DNA from: Flavobacteriales bacterium
Lineage (GTDB): Bacteria; Bacteroidota; Bacteroidia; UBA10329
Assembly (NCBI GenBank): GCA_020635495.1
Contig: JACJZQ010000003.1
Location: forward strand, 1-64,000
DNA length: 64,000 nt
Direction: 5' to 3'
Part shown: positions 26,370 through 34,866 of the stretch, in pieces
Layout of the letters: the number at the start of each line of letters is the position of its first letter
Position numbering within the stretch: position 1 is the first letter of the stretch
The notes under the pieces: model-generated
The model's database searches: none
Told to the model about the DNA's origin: nothing
What the model saw: the letters and a program-made list of their open reading frames with translations, nothing else
Translations under genes and position numbers: made by a program

Positions 26370-28191
26370 TTAACGATTAGGAATTACTGTTTCAGGATGC
26401 GTCTGTTGCACGTGACGTGCTTCGTCTGTATTTATCACCAATTGATAAATACCATCCGAAACATCCGAAAGATTTAACGCTCCGCTTGCGAGCAATACCC
26501 CGTTCAGCAGCATGCGGCCACTGGCATCCACAAGCATGTAGCTTGGCTGGTCATTCCCTGGATAAGACACATACAGCTGTCCGTTGGTGGGGTTCGGATA
26601 AACCGTTACTGTTGCAGCTTCGGTCAATGATTCCAAGCCTACGGTGAACACATTATAGCACGATGAAGTATCTGCACAGCCCTGCTGCGTTACCTCTACC
26701 GCGTAATTGCCATTGCCCATGGGCATGAAAACGGCAGCATCTGCGCCTGTAATGGTAGAAAAGCCATTATCGCAATCAAGCCATTGGTAATCGGCATTGG
26801 TGGCATTGGCAGCAGGTCGGCACCGTTCACGGTAACCGCTGTATCAACCGTTATCACCTCTACCGTGGTCGTTACCAAACTATCGCAGCTGCTGGTAGTG
26901 GCCTGAAGCGTACTGGTGTACACCACCTGCTGCGTAATGTCCGTCTGTGTCGTACCATCAGGGAAAGTAAAGCTACCGCCTGCACACACACTTGCCGTCT
27001 CAGCCGTCTGAAAATCTGCCCCTACCGTGATGTTGGTCGTCACGGTACTGTCGCAGTTCAGTGAGCTTGTAAGTGTACTGACCTGCACCACATCCTGTGT
27101 AATGTTGGTCTGCTCTGTTCCGTCAGGGAAAGTGTAATCGGAGCCACTGCAGATGGTCACATTCACCACTTCATCGTACACCGGATTTACCGTTACCTCA
27201 ATGGTGGTGCTGTCTTTGCACACATCGGTGTTCTCTACCATCAGTTCCACTGTGTAGGTGCCGGGTCCGGGGAAGGTGTGCATTACATCTCCTACTGTGG
27301 TGTAATCCACCACGCCATCGTTGTCCACATCCCAAGCATAGGTGGCGCCTGGCTCTACTTGTGTTGAGAGGTCAGACAGCATTACCTCCGCCCCATCGCA
27401 GGCAGCGCCTGATACCGATACAGCTACCAACGGAACTGACAATCCACCACCTCGAACTCACGGCCTTCGTAGATGCCCCATTTACCTGCAGCATCCTTGT
27501 AGCGGATAAACAATTGATGGATACCAATAGAAAGACCCGCAGCAGAAATATTTGAAGTCAGGTCAACGGTATCGTTTGCGGTAAAACTCGGCAGCGCGGT
27601 TCCATTACCTACCCGAGGGTCAGTATCGAAGAAATACTCTGCCTGCGCCACCAATGGGGCGTTCTGCTGTGGTGCAACTCCAGCATCCACATAAAAGCTT
27701 CTGCCCTCATAAATGCCCCACTTGCCTTGCGCATCCTTGTAGCGGATAAAAAGGTTGTGCCCCCGGGCGCAAGACCCACCGTGCTTATATTGAAAGAAAC
27801 ATCTACCGAATCGGCTGTGGTAAAACCTGTAATGGGCGTACCATTACCTACCCCAGGATCAGTATCGAAGAAATACTCTGCCTGAGCCACCAATGGGGCG
27901 TTCTGCTGTGGTGCAACTCCGGCATCCACATAAAAGCTTCTGCCTTCATAAATGCCCCATTTACCCTGCACATCCTTGTAGCGGATAAAAGGTTGTGCCC
28001 CCCAGGCGCAAGACCCACCGTACTTACGGTGAATGAAACGTCTACCGAATCGGCTGCGGTAAAACCCGGTACAGGCGTACCGTTGCCCCTCCGGGGTCGG
28101 TATCGAAGAAATACTCTGCGGTAGCAACTTGCTGTGCATTTGCTGATGAAATGACAGTGCACACCAATGCTATAATGAATAATGGTCTCAT
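26370..28191 (-). pseudogene. Secreted T9SS repeat/PKD protein, frame broken by ~5 indels
   Basis: Reconstructed from ATG 28191 (MRPLFIIALVCTVISSANAQ, a signal peptide). In order: three ~80-residue repeats (AEYFFDTDPG.GNGTP ... LFIRYKD.QGKWGIYEGRSFY), a PKD-like domain (ATYAWDVDNDGVVDYTTVGD), two SGSDYTFPDGTEQTNI-type units, and a T9SS sorting domain (VTVYPNPTNGQLYVSYPGN). Shifts lie near 28092, 28003, 27763, 27443 and 26812; those at 27763 and 28003 are single losses in G and T runs. It begins 22 bp after the beta-helix gene and is in its operon. Intact, it would be about 605 residues and surface-exposed. Confidence 0.72.
27600..28125 (-). repeat. Tandem ~240-bp repeats encoding FFDTDPG units
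   Basis: Two nearly identical 240-bp units and a third diverged one encode the AEYFFDTDPG/GKWGIYEGR domain. Units begin near 27600, 27840 and 28079. The first two units each lack one base, but in different homopolymers, which is what breaks the frame. Confidence 0.8.
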
Positions 28192-28213
28192 GGAAGTTGA
28201 GCCTTGCAGTACG

Positions 28214-29367
28214 TTAATCGTTCACAATTCCTTTGGAGGTTACGCTAAGCGTACCGTTTACAGGAACTACAGGGTTCTGAATTGTCATTTGATTGACCTG
28301 AGGGAACTGCGGTTCTTGTCTGTACATCCAACCGCTACCACTTGCACCCCCATCTGGCCACGGATAGTTACCTCCGTAAATGCCCAGATCCTCCCCATTT
28401 AGGCCTGCACCAATGGCAGGAGAACCGGGTTGCAGGTGGAAATCGAAGTTCAAGCGTTCGTTATGTATTGGCCACTAGTATAGTTCACAAAGAGCAGGTC
28501 AACCCCATCTTGATTGTTGACGGATGTATTTGTACCTCCACTGGGGAAATTGTTTCCAGTGTTGGTATTATCGAATGCAAGGTTATTTGTGTAGGAACAA
28601 TAGCTGGCACTGCCAACCCCTTGAACATGTGCGATAATGTTGTTGGCTATGGATGCATTGGCAGCATCAAGAAAAGCCCATATCATGTTGCCGTTATCTC
28701 TAAGGAAAATATTGTTTCGGACAATAAACGTTCCTCCAGCTTTTACCCCTCCCTTGATGGCGCCAATAAGGTTGTTCTCAACAAAAATGTTGTCGCAGGT
28801 GCTGTTATCTACGAGCAACATGGAAGCATAAACGGTGTTGAAAAGTGAGCCATTGAAATTTCCGTAATAGTAGCAGTTCCTAAGGACGTTATTGTAGATG
28901 AAGATATTTTCCACATACTCCATCCTGAACATTTGGTCGCTAGATGGGTAGGCACCACTGCTTTCGCAACGTTTAACGGTAATGTTCTCTAACGGGACGG
29001 TAGCTGTACCTATTAAGTTCAACCCATGAAATAAGATTCCTTCTATTGTACTGCCACTGGCATTCTCATTGGCATCAACCACACCCAATTGAATGGGGCC
29101 CGTTTCTGTTTTTCAACTGAAAATCCTTGTTCGGGCCATAACCCACACCTACAAAATGCAGTTGTTTAGAGAAGTTGTTTACACCTCCATAGCTGGTTCC
29201 AGACCCTGCAATGAGCAAGGTGTCGCCATTGCTTGCAGCATCTGCCGCGGCTTGCAGGCTGGTATATTGCCCCGAGAATTGGGGTTGTTGCTAACGGTTA
29301 TTACCGTTGCGCTGGTCTGTGCCGCAATACTCAAAGCACAGATTCCGATGAGTAGGTTTTTCTTCAT
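28214..29367 (-). pseudogene. Secreted right-handed beta-helix protein, ~3 indels
   Basis: Starts at ATG 29367 with a signal peptide (LLIGICALSIAAQTSA). Reconstructed, about 384 residues: VITVSNNPNS-PGQYTSLQAAADAA (typical start of parallel beta-helix proteins), SNGDTLLIAGSGTSYGG, then repeated coil turns rich in N (ENIFIYNNVLRNC, DNIFVENNLIGAI, FIVRNNIFLRD, ASIANNIIAHV) and a closing LQPGSPAIGAG. Shifts are near 29275 (C/G lost), 29098 (C gained) and 28458 (base lost). No sorting domain is evident. It is the first gene after the operator at 29423 and is followed 22 bp later by the T9SS repeat protein. Confidence 0.75.
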
Positions 29368-29391
29368 GATGATTTAGTGATTACTTGGGTG

Positions 29392-29528
29392 GCAAAGGAA
29401 ATTTGACTGTTTTTTATGGCGTTACTCATCAATGAGTATTTGATTGATGCATCAGTGCCATTGTATTTGGCTACCATAACTTATTATGGTTAGAGCCAGC
29501 TTTTGGGTGTTCTTGAAACCGGTGCGGT
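29392..29528. repeat. Promoter-region repeat, copy A
   Basis: These 137 bp match 31554-31691 in the same orientation with about four differences. The repeat spans the -7 box, spacer, NarL-type palindrome and the last ~25 codons of the luxR gene. Copy B is the original, because only there is luxR complete. Confidence 0.92.
29393..29438 (-). promoter_or_regulatory. NarL-type 7-2-7 operator A and promoter of the beta-helix operon
   Basis: A perfect palindrome TACTCAT-CA-ATGAGTA lies at 29423-29438. Exactly 22 bp downstream on the minus strand is TTCCTTTG (29393-29400), one base off TAnnTTTG. The palindrome is 55 bp before the start codon of the beta-helix gene and covers the expected -33 region, as for an activator site. 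Each half-site fits the NarL heptamer TACYYMT. Confidence 0.7.
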
Positions 29529-29536
29529 GTAGCTCT
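29452..29536 (-). pseudogene. Fossil 3' end of a LuxR-type gene
   Basis: Translated on the minus strand this gives TGFKNTQKLALTIISYGSQI-QWH and a stop, the C-terminus of the LuxR protein encoded at 31615-31848 with one change. It has no start or helix-turn-helix, so it is debris carried along with the duplicated promoter. Confidence 0.75.
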
Positions 29537-29575
29537 ACCGAAGTTTTGAACAAGAGGTGGTCATCTCAATAGTGG

Positions 29576-30953
29576 TCAATCTCTGAGACACCGAACAGAG
29601 TTGCCATCTAACTTGTAAAACGGGCCATCACCGGTACTTCCAAAAAGATAATCGGCACCAGAGCCATATGCCCCCGTAGGGCTATCTTCGGTGGTGCTCC
29701 AGTAACGACTGAAGAAACCATGAGTTACAAAATCGCCATTGCTTGAAGCTGCACGGCTTCCACTGGGCAGCGCTGAGAAGCCGCTTTCGTTGGTGGCTTC
29801 TCCATTAGGAGACTGCCATTCTGGTGCTGTGCTTTTCATCTTACCTCCAGCCACAGACAGACCACCCAAATAATCTGTCAGTGTATTCCACTCTGCAAGT
29901 GTTGGCACGTGCCAACCTGTTGGACATACATTTCGCGGATCCACAACCGTGTACCAATTGTAGAGTTTACCGAACAACTCCTCATACTGGGGTCGTTGTT
30001 GTAATGTACCCATGCACCTGTTGAGAGAGTTATCCATTGAGCTGCATCGGTGACATTCGGTATCGGATCTCCGTTGGCGTATGTGGTTGAGTGCAGGTCT
30101 TCGGCCATCCACTCCTGCGAGCCTATCACTATAGTAGCATAGTCGTTCCCATCCTGATCGGTCATGCTGCCATAGGTCAGATCGAGGTTGAATATGCTAC
30201 CCGCTGCATGTACAAAAATCCGCACATCTGACCTCCTATCTCCAGTGGAAATCCAATGTTACCCTCTGTTGTAGGCGTACCGCTTACCTCTAAAAACAAG
30301 GTTTCCAAAACCTTGAACCAAACTTCCTGCCGCGAGTGTGGCTGTGAGACCTGTACCAGAGAAGGATTCCATGGTCTGAGCACCGTAAGTCCCCCCTTCA
30401 TTCGAGTAATAAGGTATGGATATGGTCACACCAGTTGAGGTAACACCTTCTCGAAGTGTATCACTCGCCACCGCATCAGTGCAAAACAACTCATCAATGA
30501 CAGCAGTGCCAATGGTGGAGAAACTCACTTCATTGCCGTATGCTGTTCCTGCACTGTTCACGGCAAATGCCCTTACATAATAAGTGGTTAGAGGATCAAG
30601 AGAAGCAAGATTTATTCCATAACTACCCGTTCCGTTGCCACTGGCAAGTGAGTTATTGGCCGTTGTAGGGTTAGGACTGGTACTCCAAACGACACCTCGC
30701 TGTGTAATAGGTGAACCTCCGTTACTGCTGATATTGCCACCCACAGTAGCTGAACTGCTCGTAATAGCAGAGGCAGCAATGGTGGTCAAGGTTGCCAACT
30801 GCCCCGGTCCTTCTATCGTGAAGGTGACACTATCAATCTCGCCAATGGGTATCTCTACAACCGAGCCATCGGTCTTATTTATATTCATGGTGGTCTGAGA
30901 CAACACCCCTGAGCAAAAAAACAAACGAGAAGCGATGTGACTAATTTTTTCAT
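29576..30953 (-). pseudogene. Secreted fibronectin-III/FISUMP-domain protein, ~4 indels
   Basis: Begins at ATG 30953 (MKKLVTSLLVCFF, a signal peptide; a T is missing in the T-run at ~30920). Reconstructed order: a short N-terminal module (DGSVVEIPIGEIDSVTFTI), a fibronectin-III-like domain (SSSATVGGNISSNGGSPITQ, TTYYVRAFAVNSAGTAYG), a middle region, and a FISUMP domain (GSQEWMAEDLHSTTYANGDP, FGKLYNWYTVVDPRNVCPTG, TNESGFSALPSGSRA, closing DGNSVRCLRD). Further shifts are near 30292, 30228 and 29990 (C lost in a C-run). About 455 residues if intact. It follows the T9SS gene upstream by 17 bp and shares its promoter. Confidence 0.74.
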
Positions 30954-30970
30954 TTTTTCTGTGTGCATAG

Positions 30971-31528
30971 TTATTGAACGAGAGAACCTCTTATTGAACG
31001 CATCAAGATGTTACTCATCTGGAATTTTTGTGTAATAATTCGGCACAGGTATGTGCCCGGAGTAATGCTACCATCACCATTACCGCGTCCATTCCAGTAA
31101 ACGGTGTGTTGGCACGGTTGCTGTTTGCCGAGTTGTGCGTCCCAAACCGTGCGGCCTTGCATATCGCATACCTGTAGCACAACTGCTGTCTCAGAGTCTA
31201 ACGAGTACTCTATTGTCAGTTCTTCAGCCATCGGGTTCGGATAAATTCTCAACGGCATTAAAGTTGCAGCTTGTGCATGGTTGTCCATTCCTGTAAGGAC
31301 ATCAAACCGATAGTGCTCTATGGTACTGGGGTTCCAAGAAAAGGTAGTTCCATCTTCGAGCACAAGGTTCAGCACATCTCCTTGAAAGTTGAATTGTTCA
31401 ACCCCATACAACAGGTAATTCTGCTGTGTACCATCTGTAAAATGGAAGTAAACACTCTGCGCTTTTCCGCTACTAACTAGCAACAATAATGAAGCGAGTG
31501 CGAGGTAATATCTCATTTTGTGAAGCAT
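30971..31528 (-). CDS. Secreted protein with T9SS sorting domain
   Basis: A 185-residue protein with a signal peptide (YLALASLLLLVSSGKAQ). Residues ~25-75 are a small beta module (VYFHFTDGTQQNYLLYGVEQ) resembling the N-terminal module of the next gene. Residues ~90-185 are a T9SS C-terminal domain (RIYPNPMAEELTIEYSLDSE, YWNGRGNGDGSITPGTYLC). It is the first gene after operator B; the start at 31528 lies 57 bp from the palindrome. The frame is intact. Its role at the surface is unknown. Confidence 0.82.
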   Translation of the reverse strand: MLHKMRYYLALASLLLLVSSGKAQSVYFHFTDGTQQNYLLYGVEQFNFQGDVLNLVLEDGTTFSWNPSTIEHYRFDVLTGMDNHAQAATLMPLRIYPNPMAEELTIEYSLDSETAVVLQVCDMQGRTVWDAQLGKQQPCQHTVYWNGRGNGDGSITPGTYLCRIITQKFQMSNILMRSIRGSLVQ

Positions 31529-31553
31529 TTGCAGGATTCAACTCAACCGGCAA

Positions 31554-31691
31554 GCAAAGGAAATTTGACTGCTTTTTTATGGCGTTACTCATCAATGAGT
31601 ATTTGATTGATGCCTCAGTGCCATTGTATTTGACTACCATAACTTATTATGGTTAGAACCAGCTTTTGGGTGTTCTTGAAACCGGTGCGGT
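31554..31691. repeat. Promoter-region repeat, copy B
   Basis: Source copy of the repeat at 29392-29528. It overlaps the end of the luxR gene and the promoter of the T9SS operon. It has one extra C in the spacer relative to copy A. Confidence 0.92.
31555..31601 (-). promoter_or_regulatory. NarL-type operator B and promoter of the 31528-29576 operon
   Basis: TACTCAT-CA-ATGAGTA (31586-31601) is a perfect 7-2-7 palindrome, 23 bp upstream of the same TTCCTTTG box (31555-31562). It lies just after the luxR stop codon and drives the T9SS and FISUMP genes. Confidence 0.7.
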
Positions 31692-31848
31692 ATAAGATGC
31701 TTCTGCGGTGTGTATTCACGGTGTGTTTGGAGATGTTGAGCTCCTCGGCCATCTCGGCCGTATCATAACCTTGCATCAATAATTGCAGCACCTCTTTTTC
31801 TCTTGGAGAAAGCGCATCTATGAGTTCTTGAATTTGCTCCGGTGTCAT
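31615..31848 (-). CDS. Stand-alone LuxR/GerE-type DNA-binding protein
   Basis: A 77-residue protein that is a LuxR helix-turn-helix and almost nothing else: IDALSPREKEVLQLLMQGYD, AEMAEELNISKHTVNTHRRS and ILYRTGFKNTQKLVLTI. There is no receiver or sensor domain. The recognition helix SKHTVNTHRRSIL differs from that of the nearby response regulator (SKNTVDTHRRNIL) at only three positions, so both should read the same operator. It has operator C 52 bp upstream and so is probably autoregulated. It could compete with, or form mixed dimers with, the response regulator. Confidence 0.88.
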   Translation of the reverse strand: MTPEQIQELIDALSPREKEVLQLLMQGYDTAEMAEELNISKHTVNTHRRSILYRTGFKNTQKLVLTIISYGSQIQWH

Positions 31849-31869
31849 GTTACCTAAAAACGCAGGCTA

Positions 31870-31915
31870 CAAATCGAGAAAAACAGAACGACACAGTACT
31901 ACTCACTAATGAGTA
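31870..31915 (-). promoter_or_regulatory. NarL-type operator C and promoter of the small luxR gene
   Basis: TACTCAC-TA-ATGAGTA (31900-31915) has one mismatch in its 7-2-7 symmetry. It is exactly 22 bp from TCGATTTG (31870-31877), a near match to TAnnTTTG. The leader to the luxR ATG would be about 15 nt. Confidence 0.65.
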
Positions 31916-31987
31916 TTTAAGATGTAACCGTAAGTTGCGCTACAAGTAGCAACCGAAAAATGGACATTGGCTCTGGGCAACTCCTCG

Positions 31988-32325
31988 GTGCCAATCCTCT
32001 TATTGGAAATGCCTCCAAGTAACTGTTTTGCCTCAATCCTTTTTATCGGTAATGGCACGGAACAACTGTTTTGCCTCAATCTCTTTATTGGGAATGGCAC
32101 GGAACAACTGTTTTGCCTCAATCCTTTTATTGGGAATGGCACGGGACAACTGTTTTGTCTCAATCTCTTTATTGGGAATGGCACGGGACAACTGTTTTCC
32201 ATCAATCCCTTTATTGGGAATGGCACGGAACAACTGTTTTGCATCAATCCCTGTATAGGGAATGGCACGGAACAACTGTTTTGTTCCAATCCTTTTATTA
32301 GGAACGCCTCCGAGCTACTCCTCGG
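31988..32325. repeat. 42-bp minisatellite array, about seven units
   Basis: The intergenic stretch 31916-32372 is filled by a tandem array of period 42 bp, with units starting AATGGCACGG at 32051, 32093, 32135, 32177, 32219 and 32261 and degenerate units on both sides. Each unit holds a dyad of the form TCCCTnTATAGGGA. Because 42 is divisible by three, both strands stay open (14-residue repeats such as FIGNGTEQLFCLNP or KGIDAKQLFRAIPN), but no signal peptide or ribosome site supports translation. It separates the kinase gene from the luxR promoter. Confidence 0.9.
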
Positions 32326-32372
32326 TGGCACCGTCAATAAAGAAGGTGAGGCAAAGCAAACCGTCAGCTCAA

Positions 32373-34164
32373 CTAAAACCGGATAGTTGTTCTGTAGCCA
32401 TTATGGAATTGTTGCTGCCATGTGCCGTTGAGCTGCTGCACCAGCATGTCCACCAACTTGAGCCCAAAACCGCCTCCGTTGCTTGATGTGGCGCTTGAGG
32501 GCTGCACGCCATTGTCTGCAATAGACAATCCCCATCTGGGATCTGCCACCTTGGTAAGCGATACAGTGAGTATCAGCACATCATTCCCTGCTGTTGCATA
32601 CTTGAAGGTGTTGGTAACCAGCTCATTCACTATCAGGCCAAGAGGCAGGGCGGTTTCTGCATCTAACTGAGCATTGCTAATCTCAACGTTTAGGGTAACA
32701 CTTTCCTGTTTCCCATAACTCATCTGGAGTTCACTTATCAACTCCGTAAGGTATTCTCTGATATTGATGGTTTCTACATCGTCATCGGTATACAACAGGT
32801 TGTGGATGAGCGCCATGGCACGCAGCCGTTCGCGCCCTTCGGCAACGGCCTTTTTCGCATCGGCATCCTTCAACCTCATGGATTGAAATCCTAAAAGACT
32901 GGAAACGGTCTGCAGGTTATTCTTTACCCGATGATGCAATTCGCGCATCAGCATGGCAATTTTCTCATTCTTCTGCTTTACGCGCTTGTTGGTGCGATAC
33001 AAGGCAATGAGCAACACGGAAATGACCAGTAGAACCACCACTGCGGTCGCAATACCCACGCGTTGCAGCATAAGTTGTTTCTGCTGATTGCGTATCTGCA
33101 ATTCCTTGCGGGCCGTTTCGTGCTTGTATTCCAAGGCCTTGGCCGTGCGCTGCCGGTCCTTGTAAATGGTTTCCTGCTCTACTTTGCGCAAGGCACTCAG
33201 GTAGTGGTATGCCTTCTCGAACTCCCCGGCCTCCTCAAGCGTTTCAATCAATTTTCGGGTAAGATTGATGCCTACCGATGATTGCAGGAGCATGGTGGTA
33301 TCGCCCCAATTGTACACGGTTTCCAGCCGCTCTATGGCCAACGGATGATCCTCAAGTTCAGCGGCTCGCAATCCTTCCAGATACAGAATGTAGTTCTGAA
33401 CATAATCTGAAGCTTCCGATGGCTTATACAGGCGTAGTTCTGCCAATACAGAATCGCCTTTGGCAATGTCGGGTTTCAGGTAATATGCATTTACCAACTC
33501 TACCAGAACCTGAAGCATTTCCTCCGCGCTTGCATCCAACCGGCTGTACCAATCTACCGCCTTGGTGAGGTAGAAAATGGCACTGTCCATTTGCAAACTG
33601 TACAGATAATGGTAAGCTCCAATGGCATGAAAGCTATTGGCCATTCCAATAGAATCTGTGGGTAAAACGCGTTTAGAAAATGATAATGCACGGTGAAAAA
33701 GTGGCAAGGGCTTCTCAGTGTCTTCCAGATAGGTGTAAAACCAAGCCAAGCTATGATAGCAGTCTGCAATGCGCTTTTCGGCATCGTTCAGTTCGTTCTT
33801 CTCAATGAGTGCAATGGCCCAGATAGGCCTGTTCAATGGCCTCATCGTAAAGTCCCATATCGCCAAAGGCAATACTTGCCGAGCGATGTGCCTGTGAAAG
33901 AAGTTCAGGGTCGTCTGATCGTTTAGCAAGTTCCAACGCCTTTAAACTGGCCCACAGTGCTGAGTCGGAACGATTGTATGTGAAGTTGTCGGAGAGCTGT
34001 AGGTATTTCCATGCCTCATCTGCAATGGACTCAGCAGTTCTGGCATAGGCCGCGGAAACCATACCCAGCCAGACAAATGCCGACAAAATTACCGGGCAGG
34101 TGAAAAACCAAAGCCGCCAACGACCTTTTTGGAGTTTACAGTAAAACGTTGTGCTTAAGTACAT
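32373..34164 (-). CDS. TPR-containing sensor histidine kinase (HisKA_2), split by one frameshift
   Basis: Two frames (34164-33802 and 33929-32373) join near 33818, where one base seems lost. The full protein is about 597 residues: a signal/anchor (TCPVILSAFVWLGMVSAAYA), several TPR-like helical pairs (ALELAKRSDDPELLSQAHRS, DCYHSLAWFYTYLEDTEKPL), a membrane helix (VGIATAVVVLLVISVLLIAL), a HisKA_2 box with ELHHRVKNNLQTVSSLLGFQ (phospho-His), and an ATPase domain (LPLGLIVNELVTNTFKYA, NGGGFGLKLVDMLVQQLNG). It overlaps the response regulator gene by 29 bp, so they form a cognate pair. The stimulus is unknown; the TPR part is probably periplasmic. Confidence 0.86.
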
Positions 34165-34744
34165 GAATGACCAATTCCATCGTATTACTGAAATCCAGTT
34201 TCAGCAGGATGTTTCTGCGGTGCGTATCTACCGTATTCTTAGAGATAAACAGCTTGGCCGCTATCTGGTTGCTGTCCAAGCCATTGACAAGTTGGCGAAC
34301 GATATCCAATTCTCGCTGACTGAGTTGATTTACCTTCTGTTGCAAATTAAATGCGTCCGTATCCAAACCACCTTCCAATAATGTAAGCTTCACACTTGCC
34401 AACAACTGCTCATCTGAGTATGGTTTGAGCAGGTACTGGTCTGGCTTCGTTTCCTGTGCAGCCCGCAACATTGCTTCGTCTCCGAATGCGGTAAGGTAAA
34501 TGAGTTTGAACAGTCCTTTTGTACGTAGTTCCCGTGCCAGGTCAATTCCTGTCCTACTCCCCTCAATGCGGATATCGCAGAGTATGAGTTCGGGGTTGGT
34601 TTCATTGAATAGTCGGAAACCTGTGTCAAAATCCTTTGCAATACCCACCACCGTATGGTTATGCATTTGCAAGAGTTCCATCACATAATTCGCTGGAATC
34701 ACCTCATCCTCCACTATCATTATCCCCTTCCTGCCCATCGCCAC
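34136..34744 (-). CDS. NarL/LuxR-family response regulator
   Basis: A 202-residue two-domain regulator. The receiver has E12/D13, phosphoacceptor D57 in LILCDIRI, T85 in YLTAFGDE and K107 in QYLLKPYS. The output domain (~140-202) is a LuxR helix-turn-helix (LSQRELDIVRQLVNG, AAKLFISKNTVDTHRRNILL). It is encoded first in an operon with the histidine kinase. Two overlapping NarL-type palindromes lie 31-60 bp upstream of its ATG, implying autoregulation. It is the best candidate to bind the operators at 29.4, 31.6, 31.9 and 34.8 kb. Confidence 0.93.
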   Translation of the reverse strand: MAMGRKGIMIVEDEVIPANYVMELLQMHNHTVVGIAKDFDTGFRLFNETNPELILCDIRIEGSRTGIDLARELRTKGLFKLIYLTAFGDEAMLRAAQETKPDQYLLKPYSDEQLLASVKLTLLEGGLDTDAFNLQQKVNQLSQRELDIVRQLVNGLDSNQIAAKLFISKNTVDTHRRNILLKLDFSNTMELVIHVLKHNVLL

Positions 34745-34758
34745 CTTATTATGATCGA

Positions 34759-34804
34759 CAATACTACTATGATGTACTCATTAATGACTACTCATTGATG
34801 AGTA
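34759..34804 (-). promoter_or_regulatory. Tandem NarL-type operators D1/D2 and promoter of the regulator/kinase operon
   Basis: Two palindromes overlap by 2 bp: TACTCAT-TA-ATGACTA (34775-34790, one mismatch) and the perfect TACTCAT-TG-ATGAGTA (34789-34804). The perfect one is exactly 22 bp from TAGTATTG (34759-34766), one base off TAnnTTTG. The imperfect one would lie between that site and the -7 box, so it could repress, giving a two-step autoregulation. Confidence 0.68.
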
Positions 34805-34866
34805 TTACAGAATTATATCGCGTTGGATTATATGCATACGAGGCTACCACGAGATCTAGGTCCGGT

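Noticed and set aside
29392..31691. A transposon, because a segment is flanked by direct repeats
   Set aside because: The repeats are promoter plus luxR 3' end, there is no transposase, and no terminal inverted repeats or target duplication were found.
31988..32325. Regular repeats that could look like a CRISPR array
   Set aside because: The whole 42-bp unit is conserved, with no unique spacers, and no cas genes are nearby. It is a tandem minisatellite.
31906..32386. Long open frames on both strands across the 42-bp repeats
   Set aside because: They are open only because the unit is 14 codons long; there is no signal peptide, ribosome site or non-repeat domain, and both strands cannot be equally real.
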